A stretch of DNA of 64,000 nucleotides from Lentinus brumalis (Eukaryota > Basidiomycota > Agaricomycetes > Polyporales > Polyporaceae). The notes under the pieces are model-generated. The model was not told the origin of the DNA. It searched no databases and was given only the letters and a program-made list of their open reading frames with translations. The stretch is from positions 1-64,000 of the forward strand of contig MARA01000080.1 of assembly GCA_001792895.1 (NCBI GenBank), written 5' to 3'. Below, piece by piece: positions 45,942-56,071 of this stretch (its first letter is position 1; each line of letters opens with the position of its first letter). The translations under genes were made by a program, and so were the position numbers.

Positions 45942-46384
45942 TCGTCATCGTCATGTACTTTGCATATAGTATTTCAGCAATTTTCTTGGCAACTGCACTA
46001 GTGCGCTCGCTACTCCCGCGGGCAGTGGTCGTCTTGGACGACCAACGCGTGCAGCATCCGTCGGCGCCCACGGCCACTGCGGCCACTCACGCCGATGGTC
46101 GTCCTGGACGACCATGCGCGGATAGAGGCCTCGCTGCCTGTGACATTGACCCTCCACAGCTGCGACACCGTGTATGGCGTCCCTAAGACGCCCACGACGA
46201 CGCCCCCCCCCCCCCCGCGATGGTCGTCCTGGACGACCACTCCATGGTCAGAGCCCTCGCCGCCTGTGACATCAACCCTCCACAGCTGTGACAGTGGTGC
46301 TGGACCAACACCGCGTGGCTACGCCCATATGCAAGTCCTGCCATGGTATTTTTTATGACAGGTCACGTGACCTAACCCCCCTCT
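45942..46384. other. Intergenic with palindromes
   Basis: 3' flank of the Zn(2)Cys(6) paralogue. It holds three 19-mer palindromes, a duplicated CTGTGACAT(T/C)AACCCTCCACAGCTG-type sentence (near 46138 and 46265) and a poly-C tract near 46202-46216. No gene. Confidence 0.6.
46026..46239. repeat. Three 19-mer palindromes
   Basis: TGGTCGTCTTGGACGACCA at 46026-46044, and TGGTCGTCCTGGACGACCA-type at 46096-46114 and 46221-46239. These are the rightmost members of this family; beyond them only the 16-mer family is seen. Confidence 0.93.
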
Positions 46385-46487
46385 GGGGTTAGGGTAGGGT
46401 TAGCAGACCCCGCCCTAGGGTTATATTCCTGCCTAGGTACCATCCCTGCATTTGCTGTACAAGTCTCTCATAACCCTAACCCCCCCT
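46385..46487. repeat. Inverted pair of telomere-like tracts
   Basis: GGGGTTAGGGTAGGGTTAG (46385-46403, G-rich orientation) is followed about 70 bp later by TAACCCTAACCCCCC (46471-46485, C-rich orientation). This is the arrangement expected where two chromosome ends have fused. The right tract directly abuts a BAH-PHD gene that has lost its 5' end. Confidence 0.7.
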
Positions 46488-47228
46488 CACCGACGTCGCG
46501 CGCGTCCGCCTCGACGGCCTCAACCTTCCCTTCCTCACTCCCAGCGCAAGGTGGATCCGCGAAGACGTCACCGTCGCCCAGGCCAACAAGGTCAGGAATT
46601 GCGTCCTTTTGGGCGTCGACGACGTGAGTCTCTTCATTTTTTCGTGCGAAACTAACCGTTCTCATCATTGATTTGGTATTTGCAGCAAGGCGTCGCGTGC
46701 TGCAGCAGCGAGCATTGCACCTCCGGGACGTTCTACTACCCGGAGGAGCAGCCGCTCCGCTACTGCACGCACTGCGAGCGGTGGTACCATGTCCGCTGCA
46801 TGCGGCAGATCGGTACCGTCGCCAGCATCCGCTCTCTCACCTACGCCCAGGGCTCCGAGCCGCCGAGCTGGATCGTTTGGAAGGCCCCCGCTAGTACCCC
46901 ATCTCACGTCGCGAGCGACCTCGAACACCTCGTCACCCTCCCCATTCAGCGTGGATACCTTCTCGGACCCCCCGGTGCCCACCCGCTGCTGTCCTTCGAG
47001 ATGTTTAGCATCGCGTTACGGCACGCGGTGAAGTCTCGTCGTTTCAAGGCGCCCACGACGACCACCGAGGCGGAGGTCGTCCTGCAGACTCTGCTCAAGA
47101 CGACACTGCTCGAGAACAACGATCTCAGCCTCCGCGAGGCGACCGCGGCCCTCCACTGGCTCGCGCGCGTGCCGATGGGGCAGCGGGCGATCTACGAGTG
47201 CCCCCGCCGCAACCACCATCTTCTTTGA
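46483..47228 (+). pseudogene. 5'-truncated BAH-PHD gene beside telomere-like repeats
   Basis: Homology to the gene at 48542 begins abruptly at PLTDVARVRLDG, immediately after CCCTAACCCCCC. The remaining BAH part (46483-46623) ends in a good GTGAGT donor. The 543-nt last exon (46686-47228) is fully open, with the PHD-like finger (CCSSEHC, CTHCERWYHVRC) and the ending YECPRRNHHLL. That exon has exactly the same length as in the gene at 48542. Without the first exons it is probably non-functional, although the last exon shows no decay, so the truncation may be recent. Confidence 0.75.
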
Positions 47229-47436
47229 ACCGTAACGGACCAACGAATGTATGTACGCAAATGGTATCGCATGTATGTAGTTATAATGTACCAAAATGCT
47301 GCCGCTCGATCTGACGATGATAAGTAATAGTTCTCGAGTAACCTGTCAATGGAAATGCATAGCACGAGTCTGATATCGCCTCGCGAGAGAGTGACAATGC
47401 GGAGGAACGGGGCGGATTATACGAAGGATGCTGTCG

Positions 47437-47990
47437 AGCGGACGTCCGCTCGCCAGCGTACATAGGGAATGTTTCTATCGCTGCTCGGTACGCCGCACAC
47501 GATGCGACCAAATCTCACACCGACACTACGCCGGGGCCTTCGACACTACGTTCTGAGCGGCCGCCCGCTCAGAAACGTACTTCAGCCATCTATCTCCCGC
47601 TGCTCGCGACACGCTGTCGGACACGAGCTCGGCACACCAGCCCATCGCACATTCGCCGTCGATGCTACGTTCTGAGCGGCCGCCCGCTCAGAAGCGTACT
47701 TCAGCCATCTATCTCCCGCTGCTCGCGACACGCTGTCGGACACGAGCTCGGCACACCAGCCCATCGCACATTCGCCGTCGATGCTACGTTCTGAGCGGCC
47801 GCCCGCTCAGAAACGTACTTCAGCCATCTATCTCCCGCTGCTCGCGACACGCTGTCGGACCCGAGCTCGGCACACCACCACACCGCACATTCACCGTCGA
47901 TGCTACGTTCTGAGCGGTCGCCCGCCCACAAACGCACATCGGTCGCATATCTCCCGCTGCTCGCGACACGGTGCCGACCCTAGGCTGTGT
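47437..47990. repeat. Tandem array, about 119-bp unit, with 16-mer palindromes
   Basis: GAGCGGCCGCCCGCTC at 47555, 47674 and 47793 and a degenerate copy at 47912. The constant spacer includes TATCTCCCGCTGCTCGCGAC, which also occurs in the 55-kb array. A further palindrome-like half (CGAGCGGACGTCCGCTCG) is at about 47434. Confidence 0.93.
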
Positions 47991-48185
47991 GTCCTCTAAT
48001 GCCGTGCGCGTACCTGAGATCCAATGACCTGACTCGTTATTTGGTTCATTATCTCCAGCTCTTCACGCCATGCCCTTAGATGAGTGGTTAGCGAGCAGCC
48101 GCATAGCTGCCCGACTACCCGGCCACAGGGGTTTGCGGGCAGGTGCCCTCTGAGAACACAAACATACAGAGCAATTCCACAACGC

Positions 48186-48286
48186 GGGCGGTCGCCCGCT
48201 CGTAGTGGGACCGCGTTAACACCGGTAGTATTCTTAGACGTATCTCTCTGTGGGGGCGATCACGGCTTCCGAGCGGTCGCCCGCTC
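48186..48286. repeat. Two 16-mer palindromes upstream of a BAH-PHD gene
   Basis: GGGCGGTCGCCCGCTC at 48186-48201 and GAGCGGTCGCCCGCTC at 48271-48286, about 260-360 bp before the ATG at 48542. A TATAAAT box follows at about 48442. Confidence 0.9.
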
Positions 48287-48541
48287 GGAGTGCCGTGTAT
48301 CTGGGAATGCACAGCAAGGCACGGGAATTCCCTTCCAGCGACAGTGTGACGAGTATATCCCTAGTATAGTCAATTGGGTTCACGAAGCCAAGTGAAGACT
48401 ACCTTGCTGGGTCCCCTCGGGCCTTCCAGGGGGAGCGCCAGTCTATAAATGCGTGGGCGCAGTGCTGCCTCCTCCGACTCTCGTCTCTTTCTCCTCTCAC
48501 TCGCGACTCGGTCGTTGCATCTCAAGTCCTCCCGCGCCACC

Positions 48542-49954
48542 ATGTCCCGATCCTCGAACAGTCCCCTCACCATCCGTGTGCCTGCTTCGCGCGCATCCAG
48601 CTCGGTCTCTTACCCTGCCGATTACGATCCCGAGGAAGAGCAGCGCGAAATCGACGCCAAATTGGACGAACACGTCGGTGTCCGGGACGAGGTCTCTGCA
48701 AAGATGAAGCAGAACGCGGTGCGCGCCCCCGTGCCCCACACACGTACGTCGCCGCCGCGCTGGTGTTTACATGACAGCGCTCACACCTAACCGCGACAGA
48801 CGCGCATGGATACGTGCTTGAGGTCGGAACGCTGTGCGTTCCTCTGCGTAGTTCTCGAGCGCGGGCAATGTGAGCTTACGCCCCGAATTTCCAGGGTCCG
48901 TGTGCGGGGTGCTAGGCACTCGCGCACGCTCCATGTCGTCAACTACGACGCGATGGTCACGGAGGTCCTCGAGAGCAGATTCTATCGCAAGGTGAGCCTC
49001 AGTTCGATCCCACCCTGCGTTTCGATTGCTAATAAATCGGGCGCATCAGGCCCTCGTCAAAGTGCGGGCGTTATACTCGCGAGAGGACCTCGACACGCCG
49101 TACCTCGCTCTCAGCTCGCGGAACCCGAACACCATTCCCCTGGTCCAGGGCAGGCACCAGGTCGTCCTCGGAGACTACGATGATATCATCTTCATCGAGA
49201 ACATTATCGCCCCACTGACGGACGTCGCACGCGTCACCCTCGATGGCACCACTCTCCCCATCCTCACCCACAACGCGCGATGGATTCGCGAAGATGTCTG
49301 CGTTGCCCAGGGCCCGAAGGTGCAAGGATCCATTCTTTTCGCCATCGACAAGGTGAGTAACTCCCGACATCCGTGCTTGATTGATAGCACTGACCGGTTT
49401 TCACTTTGCAGCAAGGCCTCGCGTGCTGCAGCAGCGACCGCTGCGTCTCCGGGAGGTTGTACTACCCGGAAGAGCAGCAGCTCCGCTACTGTACCCACTG
49501 CCCGCGGTGGTATCACATCCGCTGCATGCGGCAGGTCGGTACCGTCGCCAGCATCCGCGCGGCGACGTACGCCCCAGGCTCCGAACCTCCCAGTTGGATC
49601 ATGTGGAGGGCCCCCGCGAACACCCCGCCGCACGTCGCCAACTACCTCGAGAGCCTCGTCACGTTGCCGATTCAGCGCGGGTACCTCGCGGGACCCCCCG
49701 GCGCGCACCCGCTTTTTTCGCTCGAGACGTTCACCATCGCCCTACGCCAGGCCGTGCGGTCCCACCGCTTCCAGGCCCCGGCCACCCCCGGCGAGGCCGA
49801 ACTCATGCTGCAGAATGTCCTGAAGTCGAACCTGCTTGAGAACCACGAGCCAAGTCTCCGCGAGGCCACCGCCGCCATCCATTGGCTGGCGCACATCCCG
49901 ATGAGCGAGCGGGCCATCTACCAGTGCCCCCGCCGCGACCATCACGTTCTCTGA
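48542..49954 (+). CDS. BAH-PHD family protein (member at 48.5 kb)
   Basis: ATG 48542 lies in a good CACCATG context after TATAAAT at about 48442. Firm exons are 49050-49352 (BAH-like: LVKVRALYSREDLDTPYL, RWIREDVCV) and 49412-49954 (PHD-like finger CCSSDRC ... CTHCPRWYHIRC, then the family domain ending YQCPRRDHHVL). The 5' part is provisional: exon 1 about 48542-48743 with a GTACGT donor, then short exons near 48800-48869 and 48895-48992. One implied 25-nt intron there is too short to trust. It is the closest relative of the truncated gene at 46483. A role in binding modified nucleosomes is inferred from the domain pair. Confidence 0.75.
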
Positions 49955-50140
49955 GTCGCTCGGCTTCCCTGTGTACAGGTACGCTATCAAATGTAGTTTG
50001 CGTTCAAGTTCCATAGTTGTATCTGCTCAAGCCCATGTACCCGCTCGCACGTCGTCCAATGAATTGAGTCAAAACAATGAAGTCGCTCTGACATGTGTAT
50101 AAAGCCGGCCCGATGTGCCAGACTCGCCAGGTATGTTGTC

Positions 50141-50468
50141 GAGCGGGCGACCGCTCGCGATCGTACATGCGTCGCATCTCTCGCCGTATCTCGATGTTCT
50201 CTCTACGTGCCGCTGCACGCGTGCGGAGAGTACCCAGATCTTGGACCGACGCCTCCATGCGTAGGTTTTGAGCGGCCGGCCGCTCGCCAATCTGCATCGG
50301 TGTCCTATGTGCGGGTGGCCGCGTCCTGAATGTAACCGCATCCTAACCCCTCGCGAGCCCGGAGTCGTGTAGAATCTGTTGCTCGCAATGCACTACTTGC
50401 CGCATGCGATGCGCACCCGGATACCTCATCTACGCGTGCGAGGCGACGTTCTGAGCGGCCGACCGCTC
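50141..50468. repeat. Three 16-mer palindromes, 3' of a BAH-PHD gene
   Basis: GAGCGGGCGACCGCTC at 50141-50156, GAGCGGCCGGCCGCTC at 50270-50285 and GAGCGGCCGACCGCTC at 50453-50468. The centre varies (GCGA, CCGG, CCGA) while the GAGCGG/CCGCTC arms do not. Confidence 0.93.
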
Positions 50469-50818
50469 GCGAACGTGGTTCAGTATTCCATCTCCATCTC
50501 CGTCTGCTCGCGATCAGCCATTGGACATACTCTGCGGGCAGACACCGCACTTGCACTCCCTTATGACTACTCACATGTTGTCCGCAGGAATGTACCTCCT
50601 CTTGTCTGGGCTCGCGGGTTCGTGCACGGCTAGCGAATAGCTCCCGTCCGGCCTACCGCGATCGAGATTGTCTTTCATGAGCGTGCAGCGGACCTGAGTG
50701 GCTGACGTCTCGCCCGAGCTTCGCTCAAAATTTCCACGGGACTCCCGCCCCGCCGCCGCCGCTCTTCGCGTCCATCTAACTCATCTGGAACGACCCCAAC
50801 GCAGAGCCCGCGCGCATC

Positions 50819-52197
50819 ATGAAGAGCTCCGGCGCACCCAAGCGTGTTCGCACATACAATACCAACCTGCGCATCGCCACTGACGCGCATCGACGCGCAA
50901 GGGTGAAAAGCGACGCAGAGCGTCGCGCGGTTCAACAACGCCTCCATGGGCACCGGGTCGACGAGATCAACGTTCAAGGTGAGTCATTGCGAATACTGTT
51001 CCGCATCCCACGCATCCTCAGCATTTTCTGGCAGCATCATGCGGGGCCCAGGTTTCCGTGCGGCAGGGACAATGGTAGCCTCCATCCGCGCGTCACTCAC
51101 AGCGTGATACTCACATTTCACAGCCTTCGCATCCTATTGCGACGCTCACAGACGATAGGAACCCTCATGTCCTGGATAGGAGAGGTCGATGAGATAAACC
51201 AGGACGCAGAAGATCACGACGTACGTCCTCATCTCGCGCGCAGTGAGACTCATCGTCGCTAACTGTAGTGTCCTCTGTGCCGTAGGTATACTATGTTGTG
51301 CTCCGCGTCCTCTATACTGCACGGGACCTGTCACTAGGCGTACAGTATACGGAGCACGCCGCGGGGGACGCTGCTGCCCTCACAGGCAAAAAGCAGTTGA
51401 TTCGCAGCAATGCGATGGTTCGCTGCTACTCCACCGATATTCTCGAAGTCATTCACGTCGCACGCATGACTCTCGACGCCGCCAACTTCCCCTTCGTTGA
51501 CCCTACTCAGTTCTGGCTCCGCGAAGACATTGCCGTCAACACGGCGAACAAGAAACCTCTCTCCGACGAGCCTGTCGCTATTCAGGTGAGCCCGCGCCAT
51601 CCCGCACAAGGAGATGACCAACTTCATCGCTCTACATAGGTCTCGCGCCGCTTCTGTCACGGAGACTGTGCAAAACAAGGGCTCTATCTCCCGGAGAGAG
51701 AGACGGCCCGTTTCTGTCCAGAGTGCGCACACTGGTTCCATACTCAGTGTCTCGGCACGCCCCTCGGGACTGTCCAAGGCCTTCGCTCAGGCGACAACGG
51801 ATTCAAGTTGCCCTCTTGGATCACCTGGCCCGGCCCGCAGTGTAACCCTGCGCTGGTCGACCACACAACGGTCGGCGAGGCTGTGAGCATGATAACCTTG
51901 CCGATCGAACGCGGCAATAACGACGGCACTCTCCCCGGGAGTCCGCAGTGGGCGGTATCATTGGAATCATTTCTGATCTCCCTTCGCAATGACCTGGTTG
52001 CAGGGAGATATGCGTTCTCGTTCGCGGAACCCAGTTGGTCCAATCACCTAGAGGACCGGCTCGCAGGGTGCGTCGTCCCCCCCGGAGACGACGACACGTT
52101 GACTGCAGCGATGAGCTACCTCAACGTAGCGACCAATAACCCCTTGTCCGAGCGTAAGGTTTATCTTTGCCCTTTCGATGACACGCACTATATCTAG
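50819..52197 (+). CDS. BAH-PHD family protein (member at 50.8 kb)
   Basis: Exon 1 50819-50978 (MKSSGAPKRVRTYN..., GTGAGT donor, phase 1 as in other members). Firm later exons are 51286-51585 (BAH-like: YYVVLRVLYTARDLS, FWLREDIAV) and 51640-52197 (finger CHGDC ... CPECAHWFHTQC; ending YLCPFDDTHYI). Between about 51120 and 51222 there must be one or two short exons; SWIGEVDEINQDAEDHD before a GTACGT donor is probably part of one, but the acceptor could not be fixed. The BAH exon is 300 nt as in the member at 56 kb. Confidence 0.72.
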
Positions 52198-52355
52198 TCA
52201 ACCGTTCTTGTCCTTGCGTCCTGTTGTACTTTAGTATACAATGAGATGAGATGTAACTTTCTTGCGCCTCCAAAAAATATGCAGCTCGACACGTCCTGTG
52301 CTGAACGCCTTTGAGTGCCGCATGTCACTCGTCTCGCGGGCGGTGTGTCCGTCGC

Positions 52356-52785
52356 GAGCGGTAGACCGCTCGAGCGGTGCTCCGGCGAAGGCGGGCGACA
52401 TCCTCGCACCATCGCATTGCTTCAGACGGATGAGTCGTCGGGAGCGGGCGACCGCTCGACAACAGCGACAGCGTCTGTCGCGAGCGGTCGACCGCTCGCC
52501 CGATGCTTCGGCGACGGCTGGGGACTCCCTCGCCGGAATCCATTGCTTCAGACGGATGACTCGTATCGAGCGGTCGACCGCTCGAGAGAGGCTCCGGCGA
52601 CGGCGGGCGACATCCTCGCACCATCGCATTGCTTCAGACGGATGAGTCGTCGGGAGCGGGCGACCGCTCGACAACAGCGACAGCGTCCGTCGCGAGCGGT
52701 CGACCGCTCGCCCGATGCTCCGGCGACGACTGGGGACTCCCTCGCCGGAATCCATTGCTGCAGACGGATGAGCGGTCGACCGCTC
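52356..52785. repeat. Seven 16-mer palindromes in a higher-order repeat
   Basis: Starts at 52356 (GTAGAC centre variant), 52442, 52482, 52568, 52654, 52694 and 52770. The spacing pattern 86-40-86-86-40-76 shows a unit of about 212 bp with three palindromes, repeated twice. It begins about 160 bp after the stop of the preceding BAH-PHD gene. Confidence 0.93.
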
Positions 52786-52869
52786 GAGCGATGCCCCGGC
52801 GACGGTGGGCGACATCCTCGCCTCAATGCGTTGCTTCAGACAGATGACTCGTCGCGAACAATGCCGATT

Positions 52870-54700
52870 CTTCCGTAGGTTGACAAGTTTATAATCAAAT
52901 GCGAGGGACCGGCAGGTACGCCCGCCCACATATCCCATGCAAACCTCGTAGGCGCCCATGGAGTTCCGGCCACTCCAGCCCGTTCTTCATGTTATCGCGA
53001 TGGGCATGAAGTGGATGAAAGTGTTACCTGGTTTAAACAGCAATGCTTCTATCACAAGTCTTTGAGCGACAGCTCAGACTTCCTTCGACATCACGGGACA
53101 TCATACCAGACCCTGTACCGCTATTGAGCCTCGGTACTGCCAGTTGGCACTGCCCGGCCCCCGAATATGCCCTCTTTCCTCGCTGCTATCCTCAACTCCG
53201 CCAGCGTGTTCTGCTCTTTGCTGGAGCGGTTAGCGGTGGTGAAGGCCTCTCGACGGGACTTCCGAGGAGGATCAAACAAGTCCTGCGTCGCCAACACCGC
53301 CAGATCTCAATTCGCCAATGCTGTCGCCTTTGCCGAACTATAGATCCTATAGTCGGCGTATCACCACAGCACCAGTCGTATGGAGGTGCAGTCTGTCTGA
53401 TCCTGGTCCTGTGCAGCTCAGACCATCCCAAAGACCTTTATTCACTGTGTCTACTGATTGTATACATGCGTAGTCCTCATTTTAAAGTCTTGTGTTCTCA
53501 TGCGCTCCCTTGTTGTCGTCCCCACTCATGCTCGCATGTTTTCTTAGGATCATGAGCCCTGTGTAATGCTTTCTGTGTCCCGTTTTCATCTTCCCCACCG
53601 GGAACCAATGATAGCCATCCTGTTAAATCTGTGCGTGCTGAGATGAGGTTCGGATGAAGTCCAGAGTTACGAAGTCCAGAAGGATGCGCACGGAGATGAG
53701 GACTTTGGGGCAAAGCTATTGAACAATGGCTTGGGGATCCACGAAGGTCTCCAATTTAGGACAGACAAGAGATCCGGATACCAGAGCAGGACAGACAAGA
53801 GATGCAGAGTTTATACCAGAGCAAGCAATGCATAAGAAGATAAGCAAGAGTTAATACCAAGCAGAAGAGTAATCAAGCCAGAGGGAAAGAGTCAAGCAGA
53901 AGTCGGAGTCAGAGGTCAGAATTCCGGTCGGAACTGAGGTCTCAGTGTGGCTACACAAAAGCTTATATAGTAAAGACTGTAAAGTCCGAGAGGCCGGAGA
54001 GGAGTAGCGAAGACATAACTAAAGGAGGTCAGGAACCATAGTCAGGTGGAAGCTAGTGATCGGCCAATACAAAGTACAGTAACTGTGGACTGGAGGCGGA
54101 TACAATCGAGGTCAGCATGGGGATGGATACAAGTGGAGTCAGAGTCAGGCAGAAAAAGAAAACACAGGCGGGTACAAGCAGGAGCAGTAAGACCAGATTC
54201 CGGGACAAAGTAAGCAAGTAGAATGCAGAAAGGTGGTTGACAATAGAAACACTTGTAAGACGAACTGAAGTTCTGGAGTCCGATGGAGGTCTGAATGGGA
54301 GTTGGTGTCTTGGAGGCACGGGATGTAACAGCGATCGGACTATGAGAGAAGAGTGAACAGAATAGATTGAGCTGGGAGTCCTAGTTGGTGGTGTAACACG
54401 AGATCAGGCCCGAGATCTAAGCACGACCATAAAGGTGGTCAGAAACCGGAGTCAGGCGGAAACTTATAGGTTAGGTAGAAAAGCGGTCAGGTGTGGAGAT
54501 AATAGACAATAGCAACACATGTAAGACAAACGAGAGCAGTGAAGTCAGAGAGTTGGTGACTTGGAGGCATAACAGCTTTCAAGTGGGGGAGGGGTCGGCT
54601 CGAGGATAGGTCAAGCACAAGTCGAGCCCTCAGGGCGGTCCTTTAAACAGGCTCCTTGTTTATGGCATGGCAGCTCCTGATTTGCCTGTCAAGCCTGTGC
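52870..54700. other. AT-richer, repeat-like island without intact gene
   Basis: Clearly lower GC than its surroundings and no 16-mer palindromes. From about 53730 to 54600 the plus strand is purine-rich with loosely recurring words (CAGACAAGAGAT, GGAGTCAGAG, CAGGAGCAGTAAG). Broken coding-like sequence near 53040-53340 contains stops. It may be the remains of a retroelement or its LTR, but no reverse transcriptase, integrase, primer site or paired LTRs were seen. Confidence 0.45.
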
Positions 54701-54951
54701 ATCAGATACAAAATGATATGCAGAATCTAAGCACTTGCCAACCATGACTTGCAGTCGTGCTGCAGTGTCCCACTCTTGAGTACGAGAACCTGCTTGCTCC
54801 CTCAGGCTCGCATACCTGGTCTCTGAAGAGAGTGTTACGTGCATTGAGAATGTTCCGTACGGGCGGGCGCTTAGCACGTAGATGCACGGATGTACAGGGC
54901 CACATATGCGCCAGTCATGGTTCATTCGGGCATGAGACGCACGAACCCGCG

Positions 54952-55790
54952 GAGCGGTCAGTCGCTCGGGCAAGGCGCGGATGTCAGGAGAAGTGCACCA
55001 CAAAATGGTACTACGCCTGCTTCTTCGATGCTACAGTCTGAGCGGCCGGCCGCTCGCGAGAGCACATTGGTCCCGTATCTCCCGCTGCTTGCGACGCACG
55101 GCAGGACGGGTAAACAGAGCAGCGTGATACTGCGCCTAAGCCTACGACGGTATGTTCTGAGCGGTCGCCCGCCCACGAACGTATGTCGGTCAGGTATCTC
55201 CCGCCGCTCGCGACGCGGCGCCGGACGCGTGTTGAGTGTCCGGTGAAGGGTACGGGCACCATAGATGATACGCAGTGAGCGGCCGACCGCTCGCGAGAGC
55301 ACATTGGTCCCGTATCTCCCGCTGCTTGCGACGCACCGCAGGACGGGTAAACAGATCAGCGTGATACTGGGCCTACGCCTTCGACGGTACGTTCTGAGCG
55401 GTCGCCCGCCCACGAACGTATGTCGGTCAGGTATCTCCCGCCACTTGCGACACGGCGCAGGACGCGTGTTGAGTGTCCGGTGAAGGGTACGGGCACCAGA
55501 GATGATACGCAGTGAGCGGCCGACCGCTCGCGAGAGTGCATCGCTCCCGTATCTCCCGCTGCTTGCGACGGACTGCAGGACGGGTAAACAGAGCAGCGTG
55601 ATACTTCGCCTACGCCTTCGACGGTATGTTCTGAGCGGTCGGCCGCCCACGAACGTACGTCGGTCAGGTATCTCCCGCCGCTCGCGACACGGCGCCGGAC
55701 GCGTGTTGAGTGTCCGGTGAAGGGTACGGGCACCAGAGATGATACGCAGTCAGCGGCCGACCGCTCGCGAGAGTGCATCGCTCCCGTATT
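54952..55790. repeat. Tandem array, about 237-bp unit, with 16-mer palindromes
   Basis: Perfect or near-perfect palindromes start at 55040, 55277, 55514 and 55751, alternating with decayed GAGCGGTCGCCCGCCC at 55159, 55396 and 55633; a weak copy is at 54952. The spacer contains TATCTCCCGCTGCTTGCGAC, linking it to the 47.5-kb array. The end is about 280 bp before a BAH-PHD gene. Confidence 0.93.
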
Positions 55791-56071
55791 GTTAACGACC
55801 GCCCGCTTAGCTGCCGGGGGTGTAAGGTACTTATTCAGCACAGCAGAGCCGTGCAATCACTTGGTACGCCGTACGACTGTACTGACACAAACGGCGGCTC
55901 AGGCGAGTGCAGAGCGTGCCTCAATGGGGGCTGAGAAACCCGGTGTTCTTATCGCGATGGAATGCACGTGAAACCTTATCGGATCCCGCAAGGACGCGAC
56001 GAGTAAGGTCCGCGTAGGTTGTTCTATCTCCGCATCGTCTCGCTCTAGTACGAACGTCCACCTCGACTACC

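Noticed and set aside
48050..48125. Possible tRNA (TGAGTGGTTAGCG, resembling a D arm)
   Set aside because: No B box or acceptor pairing could be found downstream.
53043..53555. 170-residue frame in the AT-richer island
   Set aside because: Composition and lack of motifs do not support a protein; a neighbouring frame looks more gene-like but contains stops, so only decayed element DNA is claimed.
52870..54700. Retrotransposon with LTRs
   Set aside because: Suggestive composition only; no paired terminal repeats, primer site or polymerase motifs found.
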